In this document: positions 25,417 through 32,667 of the stretch, one piece after another
Position numbering within the stretch: position 1 is the stretch's first letter
Layout: each line of letters begins with the position of its first letter
Origin: JBEKSX01 sp049516635
Lineage (GTDB): Bacteria > Bacteroidota > Ignavibacteria > Tepidaquicellales > OLB5
NCBI GenBank assembly: GCA_049516635.1
Contig: JBEKSX010000010.1
Coordinates: 1-64,000, forward strand
Length of the DNA stretch: 64,000 nt
Reading direction: 5' to 3'
Translations under genes and position numbers: made by a program
The notes under the pieces: generated by a model
Told to the model about the DNA's origin: nothing
What the model saw: the letters and a program-made list of their open reading frames with translations, nothing else
The model's database searches: none

Positions 25417-26370
25417 TCAGCCATTAAGAATGAAATCCAATACTTCATTTAAGGATGCAATGGCAACACAAATTGTGGTATCTGCAGCTCCATAATACAT
25501 TATAAGGTCATCACCTCTCACAATCACACCGCAAGGGAATGTTACATCAGGTACATCTCCTATCCTTTCGTAAAGCTCCTTGGGTCCGAAAACCCATTCA
25601 TCACAGCGTCTGATAACTATATTGGGATCCTCCAGATCCAATAATGCCAGCCCTAATCTATAGAGACTACCCGCTGCAGTATCTCTTACTCCATGGTAAA
25701 TAATCAGCCATCCTTCTGATGTTTCGATGGGCGGCGGACCCAATCCAATCCTATGTGCATCCCACCAGCTGCCTTTTCTGGCCGGGATCAGTATGTTATT
25801 GTTTCCCCAATAAGTAAGGTCGGGTGAAAAGCTTATCCATATATGTGCCCCCATCTCTCTATGTGAAGGTGTAGGTCTATGAAGCAATGCCCAGAGCCCG
25901 TTGAAAAGCTTCGGGAATATCGAAGCATCTTTATCTTCAGGTGACATTATGATCCCAAGACGTTTAAACCTGACAAAATCCTCTGTAGTGGCAATCGACA
26001 CAAGGGGTCCGCTCTTTGAAAATGATGTATAGACTATGGCGTATATATTAACATCTTCCATTTTAATGATCCTGGGATCTTCTATTCCGTAATGATCTTC
26101 GGGATGGTTTTCAAGATCGGGTTCCATGGTTGGCTTACTATCGATTACCCAGTTTGTCAACCCGTCTTCGCTGACTGCTCTACTAAAATGCGAAAATCCT
26201 CTCATATCTTCTACTCTCACCAGCAGAAGAACTTTTCCCTGATACAAAGTTGCACCTGCATTGAATACAGTATTTACTTTGTAAGGCCACATGGAGGGAG
26301 TTAAAATCGGATTATCCTCGTACCTTTTAAAAAGCTCATTATTCCTGTAATGATTTTGATAAATCGTCAT
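25417..26370 (-). CDS. GH130 family glycoside phosphorylase/hydrolase
   Basis: This 317-residue five-bladed propeller enzyme belongs to GH130, whose members phosphorolyse or hydrolyse beta-mannosides. Family signatures are RYEDNPILTPSMWPYKVNTVFNAGATLYQGKVLLLVRVED (1-60), YGIEDPRIIKMED with the catalytic-site Glu-Asp-Pro-Arg, KDASIFPKLFNGLWALLHRP and the closing YYGAADTTICVAIASL. Phosphorolytic members keep basic phosphate contacts; R and H residues in the HRPTPSHREMGAHIW region are compatible, but I cannot separate phosphorylase from hydrolase. It is co-directional with, and upstream of, the GT4 fusion. Confidence 0.88.
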   Translation of the reverse strand: MTIYQNHYRNNELFKRYEDNPILTPSMWPYKVNTVFNAGATLYQGKVLLLVRVEDMRGFSHFSRAVSEDGLTNWVIDSKPTMEPDLENHPEDHYGIEDPRIIKMEDVNIYAIVYTSFSKSGPLVSIATTEDFVRFKRLGIIMSPEDKDASIFPKLFNGLWALLHRPTPSHREMGAHIWISFSPDLTYWGNNNILIPARKGSWWDAHRIGLGPPPIETSEGWLIIYHGVRDTAAGSLYRLGLALLDLEDPNIVIRRCDEWVFGPKELYERIGDVPDVTFPCGVIVRGDDLIMYYGAADTTICVAIASLNEVLDFILNG

Positions 26371-26570
26371 AATTATAAAATGATATTTGTTCTATTCTGG
26401 TATCAGAATGAAATTAATTAAAAATAAAATCTTATTCTATCAATATATCAATTTGAGAGTTAATTTAATATAGAAAAAAATGAGTTATCAATCATGCTGC
26501 TGCCATTTTAGACTTATAATAAATATAAATATATCATATTTTTTGGTAAAGTCTAATCTTTCAATTTATT

Positions 26571-27317
26571 ATGAAAACATTATTCACCTCATTATTTTTA
26601 TTATTATTCATGCTTTCCGGATGCGTAAGCAGGAACGAACCTAACGTCGGACACGGACCTGTTGCAAAAACAGAGTCTTCTGCAAATGATATTTCAAAAA
26701 TAGAACCCAAAAAAGATTCGGTTATTAATGAAGCAAAGAATATCAATAAAAAAACGGGAAATATCAGGATACTGGAATTTGATAAAAACTCCATCCCGTC
26801 AGAATGCGAATACAAAGGAAATATAGAAGCAGGTTCGAAATGGATCGATAATAACGGTGAGAACATCCTCATCATTTCCAATACTCCTGTTAAAAGACTC
26901 AGTGAGGACGAGAGAGAGCAATACTTTTACGCATATTGCTATACAAAGGTAGATGATAAATATAGCCTGTTATGGCAGATAAATGACCATGCTACAAGCC
27001 ATTGTGATATTGGAGCGGAATATCTGAAAGGGACTCTGGAAATAAAGGATATTGACGGAGATGGTATAGCAGAAAATGCTTTTATATATAAGCTTGAAGC
27101 GAGATGTGACGTTTCCCCTATTCCCATAAAGCTGATGATGCACAGCGGAGCTAAAAAACTCGTTATCAGGGGAACAACTAAAGAGGATGTAGGTAACGGA
27201 GTAATAGTCGGCGGCGAAAAACACTTTGATGCTGCTTTCAGTACCTCCAACGATATTTTCAAAAATTATGCATCTGATAAATGGGACGAATATATGAAAA
27301 ACTATAGAAATCATTGA
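26571..27317 (+). CDS. Lipoprotein, M949_RS01915-like surface polysaccharide-associated family
   Basis: The 248-residue protein has a lipobox, FMLSGC, with acylated C18. A variable linker of about 60 residues follows, then a compact domain. The core YAYCYTKVDDKYSLLWQINDH ... CDIGAEYLKGTLEIKDIDGDGIAENAFIYKL ... DVSPIPIKLMMHSGAKKLVIRG resembles the M949_RS01915 family known from Bacteroidota surface polysaccharide loci. DIDGDGIAEN also resembles a calcium-binding loop. It stands alone ahead of an Omp28-like T9SS protein. The family call is from memory of the pattern and is moderate. Confidence 0.55.
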   Translation: MKTLFTSLFLLLFMLSGCVSRNEPNVGHGPVAKTESSANDISKIEPKKDSVINEAKNINKKTGNIRILEFDKNSIPSECEYKGNIEAGSKWIDNNGENILIISNTPVKRLSEDEREQYFYAYCYTKVDDKYSLLWQINDHATSHCDIGAEYLKGTLEIKDIDGDGIAENAFIYKLEARCDVSPIPIKLMMHSGAKKLVIRGTTKEDVGNGVIVGGEKHFDAAFSTSNDIFKNYASDKWDEYMKNYRNH

Positions 27318-27354
27318 AGTTTATATTATTTTTAAAATTAACAATATTTAAATT

Positions 27355-28446
27355 ATGAAAACAAAAATATTACAATCTTTGATGATCTTAATACTCCTTA
27401 TGGGTATTTTATCGATCTCGAGCAATTCAGAGCCGAGGAGAGTTCTGATGGAATTTTGTACCGGAACGTGGTGCGGATATTGTCCGTGCGGAGATTCAAT
27501 CATTTCTAATTTCATTTTGACTCAGCATCCTCAAACTGTAGTATTGGCATATCATGGTCCTCCTAACACGTCAAGTGACCCAATGAGTTATTTTCATGGA
27601 AATGATATAATAACCATCACCGGATACACAGGATATCCCCTTGCTATCTTTGACAGACAGTCGGGTACACCTATGGATTATGATTACAGCTGGCCTGACA
27701 CGTGTCATGTGAGGTATGTACGTACTCCAAATACTTTAATAAATTTAGCCTTTACATCAAAAGACTATAATCCATTAACGGGTATATTTTCTGCTACAAT
27801 AAACGCAACAGCATTGCAGAATTTGTACGGGACTTACAGTATTAATTTTGTTATTACTGAGGATAATATCGTATACCCTCAAACTTATTATGCTTACTGC
27901 GGAATTGCTGGTCTTCATCAAAATTTTATTCATAACTGGGTTGTAAGGAATATGGTTAACGGTGCAAGAGGTGATACTCTGAATACAAGTCCATGGAATC
28001 AAAACCAAACCATTACAAAAATTATTACAGACACAATACATACAGGATGGGTAGCGGATAATTGTAAGCTGATAGTTTTCATATATAAAGATTCCACAAC
28101 TATGATCGCAAGCACAGTTCAGCAGAGTATAGCACAGTTAGTAACACAACCGATAGGAATAAATAAATCTCAAGAAACCCCGGAGAAATATTCACTATTA
28201 CAGAACTATCCAAATCCATTCAATCCTGTAACCAATATTAAATACACGCTTCCAAAGGAAGGACATGTCAGTCTAAAAGTTTATGACATTATGGGTAATG
28301 TGGTAGCGGTATTTATTGACAGTTACCAGATAGCCGGAACATACAATGCGGAGTTCGACGGTTCTAACTTAGCCAGCGGGCTATATTTCTATACTTTGAG
28401 AGCGGACAGTTATGCAGAAACGAAAAAGATGGTCTTGCTAAAATAA
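27355..28446 (+). CDS. Omp28-like thioredoxin-fold secreted protein with T9SS sorting domain
   Basis: The 363-residue protein has a signal peptide (ILQSLMILILLMGILSISSNS). A thioredoxin-like Omp28 domain begins at RRVLMEFCTGTWCGYCPCGDSII, which includes a WCGYC redox-type site. YHGPPNTSSDPMSYFHGND and GYTGYPLAIFDRQSG match the Omp28 family. Residues about 275-363 (LLQNYPNPFNPVTNIKYTLP ... SGLYFYTLRADSYAETKKMVLLK) are an intact T9SS type A sorting domain. The protein is therefore exported by T9SS. The CxxC suggests disulfide exchange or merely a structural thioredoxin fold. A terminator lies 60 bases downstream. Confidence 0.88.
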   Translation: MKTKILQSLMILILLMGILSISSNSEPRRVLMEFCTGTWCGYCPCGDSIISNFILTQHPQTVVLAYHGPPNTSSDPMSYFHGNDIITITGYTGYPLAIFDRQSGTPMDYDYSWPDTCHVRYVRTPNTLINLAFTSKDYNPLTGIFSATINATALQNLYGTYSINFVITEDNIVYPQTYYAYCGIAGLHQNFIHNWVVRNMVNGARGDTLNTSPWNQNQTITKIITDTIHTGWVADNCKLIVFIYKDSTTMIASTVQQSIAQLVTQPIGINKSQETPEKYSLLQNYPNPFNPVTNIKYTLPKEGHVSLKVYDIMGNVVAVFIDSYQIAGTYNAEFDGSNLASGLYFYTLRADSYAETKKMVLLK

Positions 28447-28505
28447 TGAAATTATTTTAGAAACCCGATTACAGCGGGTTGCTAAAATAGAGTATCAATT
28501 TCTAC

Positions 28506-28533
28506 AAAGGCGGTATTTATACCGCCTTTTTTT
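28506..28533 (+). terminator. Rho-independent terminator after the Omp28-like gene
   Basis: Stem AAAGGCGGTA (28506-28515) pairs perfectly with TACCGCCTTT (28520-28529) around a four-base loop and is followed by seven T residues. A second hairpin with no T-tract lies just before it at 28454-28488: ATTTTAG/CTAAAAT outside AACCCG/CGGGTT. Confidence 0.85.
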
Positions 28534-28634
28534 ATTAGTAAAGTTAACTAATCCCCGACGCTATTTAATTCATTTGTTTTTATGAGATAATGTATTATAA
28601 TATATGCAGTTATTCCCCTAATGAACTTGTATTA

Positions 28635-28703
28635 TCATTCCTGCGAAGGCAGGAATCCAATTACTCACAATTTTTACTGGATTCCCTCCTTCGAGGGAAT
28701 GAC
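28635..28703. repeat. Composite palindromic (REP/BIME-like) element
   Basis: The terminal inverted repeat TCATTCC (28635-28641) and GGAATGA (28696-28702) encloses two perfect hairpins, ATTCCTGC-gaag-GCAGGAAT (28637-28656) and ATTCCCTC-cttc-GAGGGAAT (28681-28700). TGGATT and AATCCA lie between them. Related TCATTCC/GGAATGAC ends recur at 31468, 32044, 32559 and 41637. Confidence 0.8.
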
Positions 28704-28724
28704 AAGATGAAATAAATTTTTATT

Positions 28725-30089
28725 ATGAAAAAACTATTACTACTTATTTTACTGCCTTTATTTCTTGCGGGGCTCTTTATCGCCGTAGCGTCATTCCATC
28801 CCGCTTATGACACTCCGCCCCCGTCCGGCTGGTACCAGCAGTTTATGCCGAATTTGAATGGACAATATATTAAAGATATTACTTTTCTTGATAGCTTGAC
28901 AGGATATGCAATAACGGACCTGCATTACATTTTGAAAACTACTAACAGCGGTGATGTTTGGAAAATAATTCATAATGATACTTCCTCTACCATTGGTTTC
29001 ACGAGGGTAGAGTTCATAAATCAAAATACAGGTTTCGTAAGCGGTGGTATGTATTATAGCGGTACATTCCATTTACTGAAAACAACAAATGGGGGGAGCA
29101 ATTGGTTTACCATAAATACACCGGTAACCCAATACGACATGTTTGTATTAAATGAAGATACTATATGGATAACTGATGGAGGAGGTGTAGGCGGTATGTT
29201 TCGTACAACCAATGGCGGAATAGAATGGAGTTTACAGTATTTTAATTACGGCAACAACCTCGACAAGATCTACATGTACAACCGCAACATTGGCTTTGCG
29301 TGTACGGTCTACGAATTATTCAAAACAACAAACAGCGGATTGAATTGGATACAGATATCGGGAATATCACAAAGCAACCGTTTTTTTGATATATATTTTG
29401 CAGATAGTCTGGTTGGGTGGAGAACCGATGGAGATTCAATGAAAATAACTACAGATGGAGGCTTTAATTGGAGTAATCAAGTATTACCACATGGAGGTAT
29501 GCTATTCCCGCCCGTAATGACTTTATTTTGGAACATAAATAGAGATACAATTTGGGGAACCGGAGGGTATATTTTATTTCCGAATAATCAGGCAAGGGGA
29601 TTATTATATAGAACAACGAATGGGGGTGCTAACTGGTTGTTCCAGATGCCTGATACGAGTTTCAACATAGCGTATCACTATATTAATTTTTTTAATAGAT
29701 TAAACGGGTGGTCATACAGCGTGAATCCCATAGGTATACATACTACAACTGGGGGAGATTCAGTCTGGTACATAGGCATAGTCCAGCAAAGCAGGGAAGT
29801 TCCAAACAACTTCATCTTAAAACAAAACTACCCCAACCCTTTCAATCCCCGTACGGTGATACCATACAGCTTGAAGTCAGCGGGATATGTGAGAATAATT
29901 GCATACGATATTCTCGGCAGGGAAGTGCAGAGGTTGGTTGACCAGAAACAAAATGCAGGTGAGTACGAGGTTGATTTTATGGGCAAGTTCTGTTCATCGG
30001 GTGTATATTTTTACAGGATGACGGTGGATCCTTCGACAGGCTCAGGACAGGCTTTTGAAGATACGAAGAAAATGATCTTGCTTAAATAG
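28725..30089 (+). CDS. Secreted YCF48/BNR-propeller protein with T9SS sorting domain carrying a repeat-derived insert
   Basis: The 454-residue protein has a signal peptide, then repeated YCF48-like propeller motifs: KTTNSGDVWKI, KTTNGGSNWFT, RTTNGGIEWSL, KTTNSGLNWIQ, TTDGGFNWSN and RTTNGGANWLF. The C-terminal T9SS domain begins LKQNYPNPFNPRTVIPY and closes GVYFYRMTVDPSTGSGQAF EDTKKMILLK. The segment DPSTGSGQA is encoded by CCTTCGACAGGCTCAGG-type repeat DNA inserted in frame near the end of the domain. The ligand is unknown; such propellers are common T9SS cargo. The product is a close paralogue of the next gene. Confidence 0.85.
   Translation: MKKLLLLILLPLFLAGLFIAVASFHPAYDTPPPSGWYQQFMPNLNGQYIKDITFLDSLTGYAITDLHYILKTTNSGDVWKIIHNDTSSTIGFTRVEFINQNTGFVSGGMYYSGTFHLLKTTNGGSNWFTINTPVTQYDMFVLNEDTIWITDGGGVGGMFRTTNGGIEWSLQYFNYGNNLDKIYMYNRNIGFACTVYELFKTTNSGLNWIQISGISQSNRFFDIYFADSLVGWRTDGDSMKITTDGGFNWSNQVLPHGGMLFPPVMTLFWNINRDTIWGTGGYILFPNNQARGLLYRTTNGGANWLFQMPDTSFNIAYHYINFFNRLNGWSYSVNPIGIHTTTGGDSVWYIGIVQQSREVPNNFILKQNYPNPFNPRTVIPYSLKSAGYVRIIAYDILGREVQRLVDQKQNAGEYEVDFMGKFCSSGVYFYRMTVDPSTGSGQAFEDTKKMILLK
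30028..30054 (+). repeat. In-frame insertion of a CTTCGACAGGCTCAGG-type element
   Basis: The 27 bases from GATCCTTCGACAGGCTCAGG onward encode the extra DPSTGSGQA and interrupt the otherwise standard 'YFYRMTVD.FEDTKKMILLK' end of the T9SS sorting domain. The sequence contains the dispersed motif CTTCGACAGGCTCAGG seen between genes in many environmental bacterial genomes. Length is a multiple of three, so the frame survives. Confidence 0.65.
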
Positions 30090-30168
30090 TGCCCACCAGA
30101 GGCGGGTCTACCTGAGGGCGGAAAAAAGCGAGATGAGAAATAGTGAATTCAATAAAAAAACAAGTATT

Positions 30169-31581
30169 ATGAAAAAACTCAATACACTCTATACACGCGA
30201 TACATTCTCGACTCTATGCTTCTATCTCGCCATCCTTATTTTTATCATCGGGTTTAACTTTACCGACAGCCATCCGCCGTCTGGCTGGTACCAGCAGTTT
30301 ATTCCGAATATAGGAGGAAAGCAAATAGCTGATATTACTTTCTTAGACAGCTTAACAGGTATTGCAGTTGCAAATCAATATCCAACAGATTCCAACTATG
30401 TATTAAAAACAACTAACAGTGGTGATAACTGGCAAATTATTTATAGGCAGTATTTTCCAATGCAGCACATTCAGTTCTTGAATTTAAATACAGGTTATGC
30501 TTGTGCTGGCTATTTGTATAAAACAATGGACGGTGGATATAGCTGGACACAAGTAAATACATCAGGTATATCAGCAGGAAACATGTATGTTCTAAACCAG
30601 GACACTATCTGGTTAATCGATAGCGATGCACTGGTTGGCGGAGTATTCCTAACAACAAACGGGGGAGTGAACTGGACACAGCAATTGTGGTTAGGAGTTG
30701 ATAACCCCGACCATATTTATATGTTTAACGCTAGGATAGGGTTTATTTCCAAAACAAATTCTTATACTAGAAAAACTACAGATGGCGGACAGAGCTGGTT
30801 TGTACTTACAAACGGCTCAGGTGAAGGATTCTATGATATGTATTTTGCAGATAGCTTACTTGGATGGGGTGCATTTTATAATATGAGAAAAACTACTAAT
30901 GGGGGAATAAATTGGATTAATCAAGTATTACCATCAGGGGGTATTATTTTGACAAATGGAATATATGAGATTTCTAAAACTAGTATTGATACGATTTGGG
31001 GTGTGGGGGGGCAAGCATTTTACGGTTCAGGTCAATTTAGAGGGATAGTTTACAGAACAATTAATGGAGGAACAAATTGGTTGTTTCAAGTTCCCGATAC
31101 GACCATACATATAGGTAAATATTATTATACAAATTTCATATCAAATAAAATGGGATGGGCTTATTCTTTAGCCCCTATGGGTATTCACACTGTAATCGGT
31201 GGTGATACAGTCTGGTACATAGGAATAGTTCAGAAAAGCAAAGAAGTACCAAGAGACTTTGAACTTAAGCAGAACTACCCCAACCCTTTCAATCCGCGTA
31301 CGGTGATACCATACAGCCTGAAGTCAGCTGGATATGTGAGGATAATTGCATACGATATTCTCGGCAGGGAGGTGCAGAGATTGGTCGACCAGAAACAAAA
31401 TGCGGGTGAGTATGAGGTGGATTTTATGGGCAAGTTCTCTTCATCGGGTGTGTATTTTTATTTAATTGTCATTCCCGACTGCCCGTTCCGCAGGCTGGGC
31501 AAAGTTGGAATTAGATTAAAAATTCCAAAGCTCCGTAGGAGCGCAATATCTATAGTTTATGTTTACACACTTCATTCTTAA
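30169..31581 (+). CDS. Secreted YCF48-propeller paralogue with a disrupted T9SS sorting domain
   Basis: I start this at ATG 30169 (MKKLNTLYTRDTF...), which begins a signal peptide; an ATG at 30133 would put a charged stretch before it. The propeller repeats (KTTNSGDNWQI, KTMDGGYSWTQ, TTNGGVNWTQ, KTTDGGQSWF, KTTNGGINWIN, RTINGGTNWLF) align with the previous gene. The T9SS domain starts normally (LKQNYPNPFNPRTVIPY) but breaks after GVYFYL, where a GTCATTCCCG element enters at 31468. The frame then runs 37 codons into repeat DNA and ends TLHS instead of KKMILLK. Secretion is probably impaired, so this may be a recent pseudogene. Confidence 0.78.
   Translation: MKKLNTLYTRDTFSTLCFYLAILIFIIGFNFTDSHPPSGWYQQFIPNIGGKQIADITFLDSLTGIAVANQYPTDSNYVLKTTNSGDNWQIIYRQYFPMQHIQFLNLNTGYACAGYLYKTMDGGYSWTQVNTSGISAGNMYVLNQDTIWLIDSDALVGGVFLTTNGGVNWTQQLWLGVDNPDHIYMFNARIGFISKTNSYTRKTTDGGQSWFVLTNGSGEGFYDMYFADSLLGWGAFYNMRKTTNGGINWINQVLPSGGIILTNGIYEISKTSIDTIWGVGGQAFYGSGQFRGIVYRTINGGTNWLFQVPDTTIHIGKYYYTNFISNKMGWAYSLAPMGIHTVIGGDTVWYIGIVQKSKEVPRDFELKQNYPNPFNPRTVIPYSLKSAGYVRIIAYDILGREVQRLVDQKQNAGEYEVDFMGKFSSSGVYFYLIVIPDCPFRRLGKVGIRLKIPKLRRSAISIVYVYTLHS
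31468..31526. repeat. Palindromic element interrupting a T9SS sorting domain
   Basis: The element begins with GTCATTCCCG and contains the imperfect hairpin ACTGCCC...GGGCAaagT (from 31478), followed by a second hairpin GGAATT-N8-AATTCC (31507-31526). Its left edge coincides with the point at which the two paralogous T9SS genes stop matching. Confidence 0.65.
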
Positions 31582-31689
31582 GCTCCATAGGAGCGAAATA
31601 ATTAAGATGTATGATATGATTATTTCGCCCCTACGGGGCTTATGATACGATTTTAATCTTTACTATAGACATTTCGCTCCTACGGAGCT
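31529..31689. repeat. Nested inverted repeat of four 19-base palindromic units
   Basis: Four copies of a unit near AGCTCCGTAGGAGCGAAAT are present: plus at 31529-31547 and 31581-31599, minus at 31622-31640 and 31671-31689. The outer pair extends into TATCTATAGT and ACTATAGAC, giving a 28-base inverted repeat with two mismatches. The inner pair extends into ATAATT and ATTATTT. The 160-base block can fold into one long nested hairpin. The unit itself is a GCTCC-gta-GGAGC dyad. Confidence 0.8.
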
Positions 31690-31913
31690 GAATTTAACTT
31701 CTTTCAGGTTCGTATCCGGAGTTACTTTGACGTGACCCTTATTCTAAAGATTTCGCAGATTAATCAGTGTAATCGTTAATTCATTTAAATCAGCGGTTCT
31801 CCACTGGAGTCCTTCGGACAGACAAACTTACCCCTGACTATCGCAGTTATGATAAATTATTGCCTTGATTTCTGCAGATTAGTTTAGTATATTTGTATAT
31901 GAAGTTTTTGCTT
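31690..31913. other. Intergenic spacer with degenerate repeat fragments
   Basis: No coding signal was found. TTCTCCACTGGAGTCCTTCGGACA near 31808-31831 is a degenerate copy of the hairpin family seen at 32389 and 41769. The remainder is AT-rich and unassigned. Confidence 0.5.
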
Positions 31914-32044
31914 GTCTCCCCTTTACAGCCAGCCCGTCCGAAGGCGGGAAAGGGGAGATTCAGAGGGGTTCTTAATTGGATTCCTGCTGGAGCTTACCCC
32001 GCACTTGCCTGCCCGACGCAGGCGGGATGCGGGGCAGGAATGAC
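31914..32044. repeat. Composite direct repeat, copy A
   Basis: The block runs from GTCTCCC through GCCCGTCCGAAGGCGGG, AGGGG, TGGATTCC and TTACCCCGCACTTG to GCGGGGCAGGAATGAC. The same order of sub-elements occurs at 32446-32559. Copy A holds an extra 19-base palindromic insert (CCTGCCCGACGCAGGCGGG) inside the last hairpin. A 61-codon open frame across it is repeat DNA, not a gene. Confidence 0.75.
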
Positions 32045-32057
32045 AATGGGGATGTGT

Positions 32058-32076
32058 AGGGTAACTAAGTTACCCT
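32058..32076. repeat. Perfect palindrome AGGGTAACT-A-AGTTACCCT
   Basis: Nine-base arms flank a single central A. The core GGGTAACT/AGTTACCC is shared with the 18-base palindrome 60 bases further on. Confidence 0.75.
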
Positions 32077-32134
32077 AACTTAAATTTCAAAAATGTGCCG
32101 ATTCTAGTTTATATTCATAACATTTCGGGCTGGG

Positions 32135-32152
32135 GGGTAACTTAAGTTACCC
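32135..32152. repeat. Perfect 18-base palindrome GGGTAACTTAAGTTACCC
   Basis: The palindrome is uninterrupted and shares arms with 32058-32076. A third related palindrome, ATTACTTAAGTAAT, lies at 32351-32364. The context (runs of G and C on either side) makes cruciform extrusion plausible. Confidence 0.75.
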
Positions 32153-32445
32153 GGGGGGTACCCCAGGAAGTTTAAAGTTAAAAATTGAAAATTCAACTTT
32201 AAATCAGCAAAATTCAAAAGAAACTCATCTCCCCTTTGCTAAGGGGGAGTACCCCGACTTCGTCGGGGGGTAGGGGTATGAAATGACTACTAAGTCATCA
32301 TTACTTAAGCAACCTAAAAGTGGTGATTCTGAGCTTCCTTATTACTTGGCATTACTTAAGTAATGGGGGGGGTAGTAAGTTGAAAATTGTCCACAGGACT
32401 CCTGCGGAGAAAATTTAAAATTAAAAAAATGAATAATTCTTTTTT
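32153..32445. other. Repeat-rich intergenic spacer
   Basis: No gene was found. Visible elements are the hairpin CCCCGAC-ttc-GTCGGGG (32252-32268), the palindrome ATTACTTAAGTAAT (32351-32364) and a TCCACAGGACTCCTGCGGA hairpin fragment (32389-32407). Confidence 0.55.
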
Positions 32446-32559
32446 GTCCCCCCTTAGCAGCCTGCCCGTCCGAAGGCGGGAAAGGGGGGCTAGGGGGGTT
32501 CTAAACTGGATTCCCGCCCGGAGGAGTTTACCCCGCACTTGATGCGGGGCAGGAATGAC
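32446..32559. repeat. Composite direct repeat, copy B
   Basis: This copy has the same succession as copy A at 31914-32044: CAGCCTGCCCGTCCGAAGGC, AGGGGGG, TGGATTCCCG, TTTACCCCGCACTTGATGCG and GGGGCAGGAATGAC. It lacks the 19-base inner insert. TTCGGAGAAAATG after it repeats a motif found near 32403. Confidence 0.75.
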
Positions 32560-32667
32560 ACCTTCGGAGAAAATGAAATAGACAAATTCCTGCGTATTTA
32601 CATTTTATAATTGAAATGCAATCTCTAAATTACATTTTTATTTCATGAAGATTTCGCTGAATAATAA

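Noticed and set aside
28454..28488. Strong hairpin considered as a second terminator
   Set aside because: The stem is good (ATTTTAG/CTAAAAT with AACCCG/CGGGTT) but no T-run follows; the true terminator is at 28506-28533.
31893..32078. 61-codon open frame in the repeat island
   Set aside because: It runs through palindromic repeat A, has no protein-like composition and no ribosome-binding site. It is an accidental open frame.
31468..32667. CRISPR array or integron
   Set aside because: Repeats are palindromic, of several types, with irregular spacing and no cas or integrase genes nearby.
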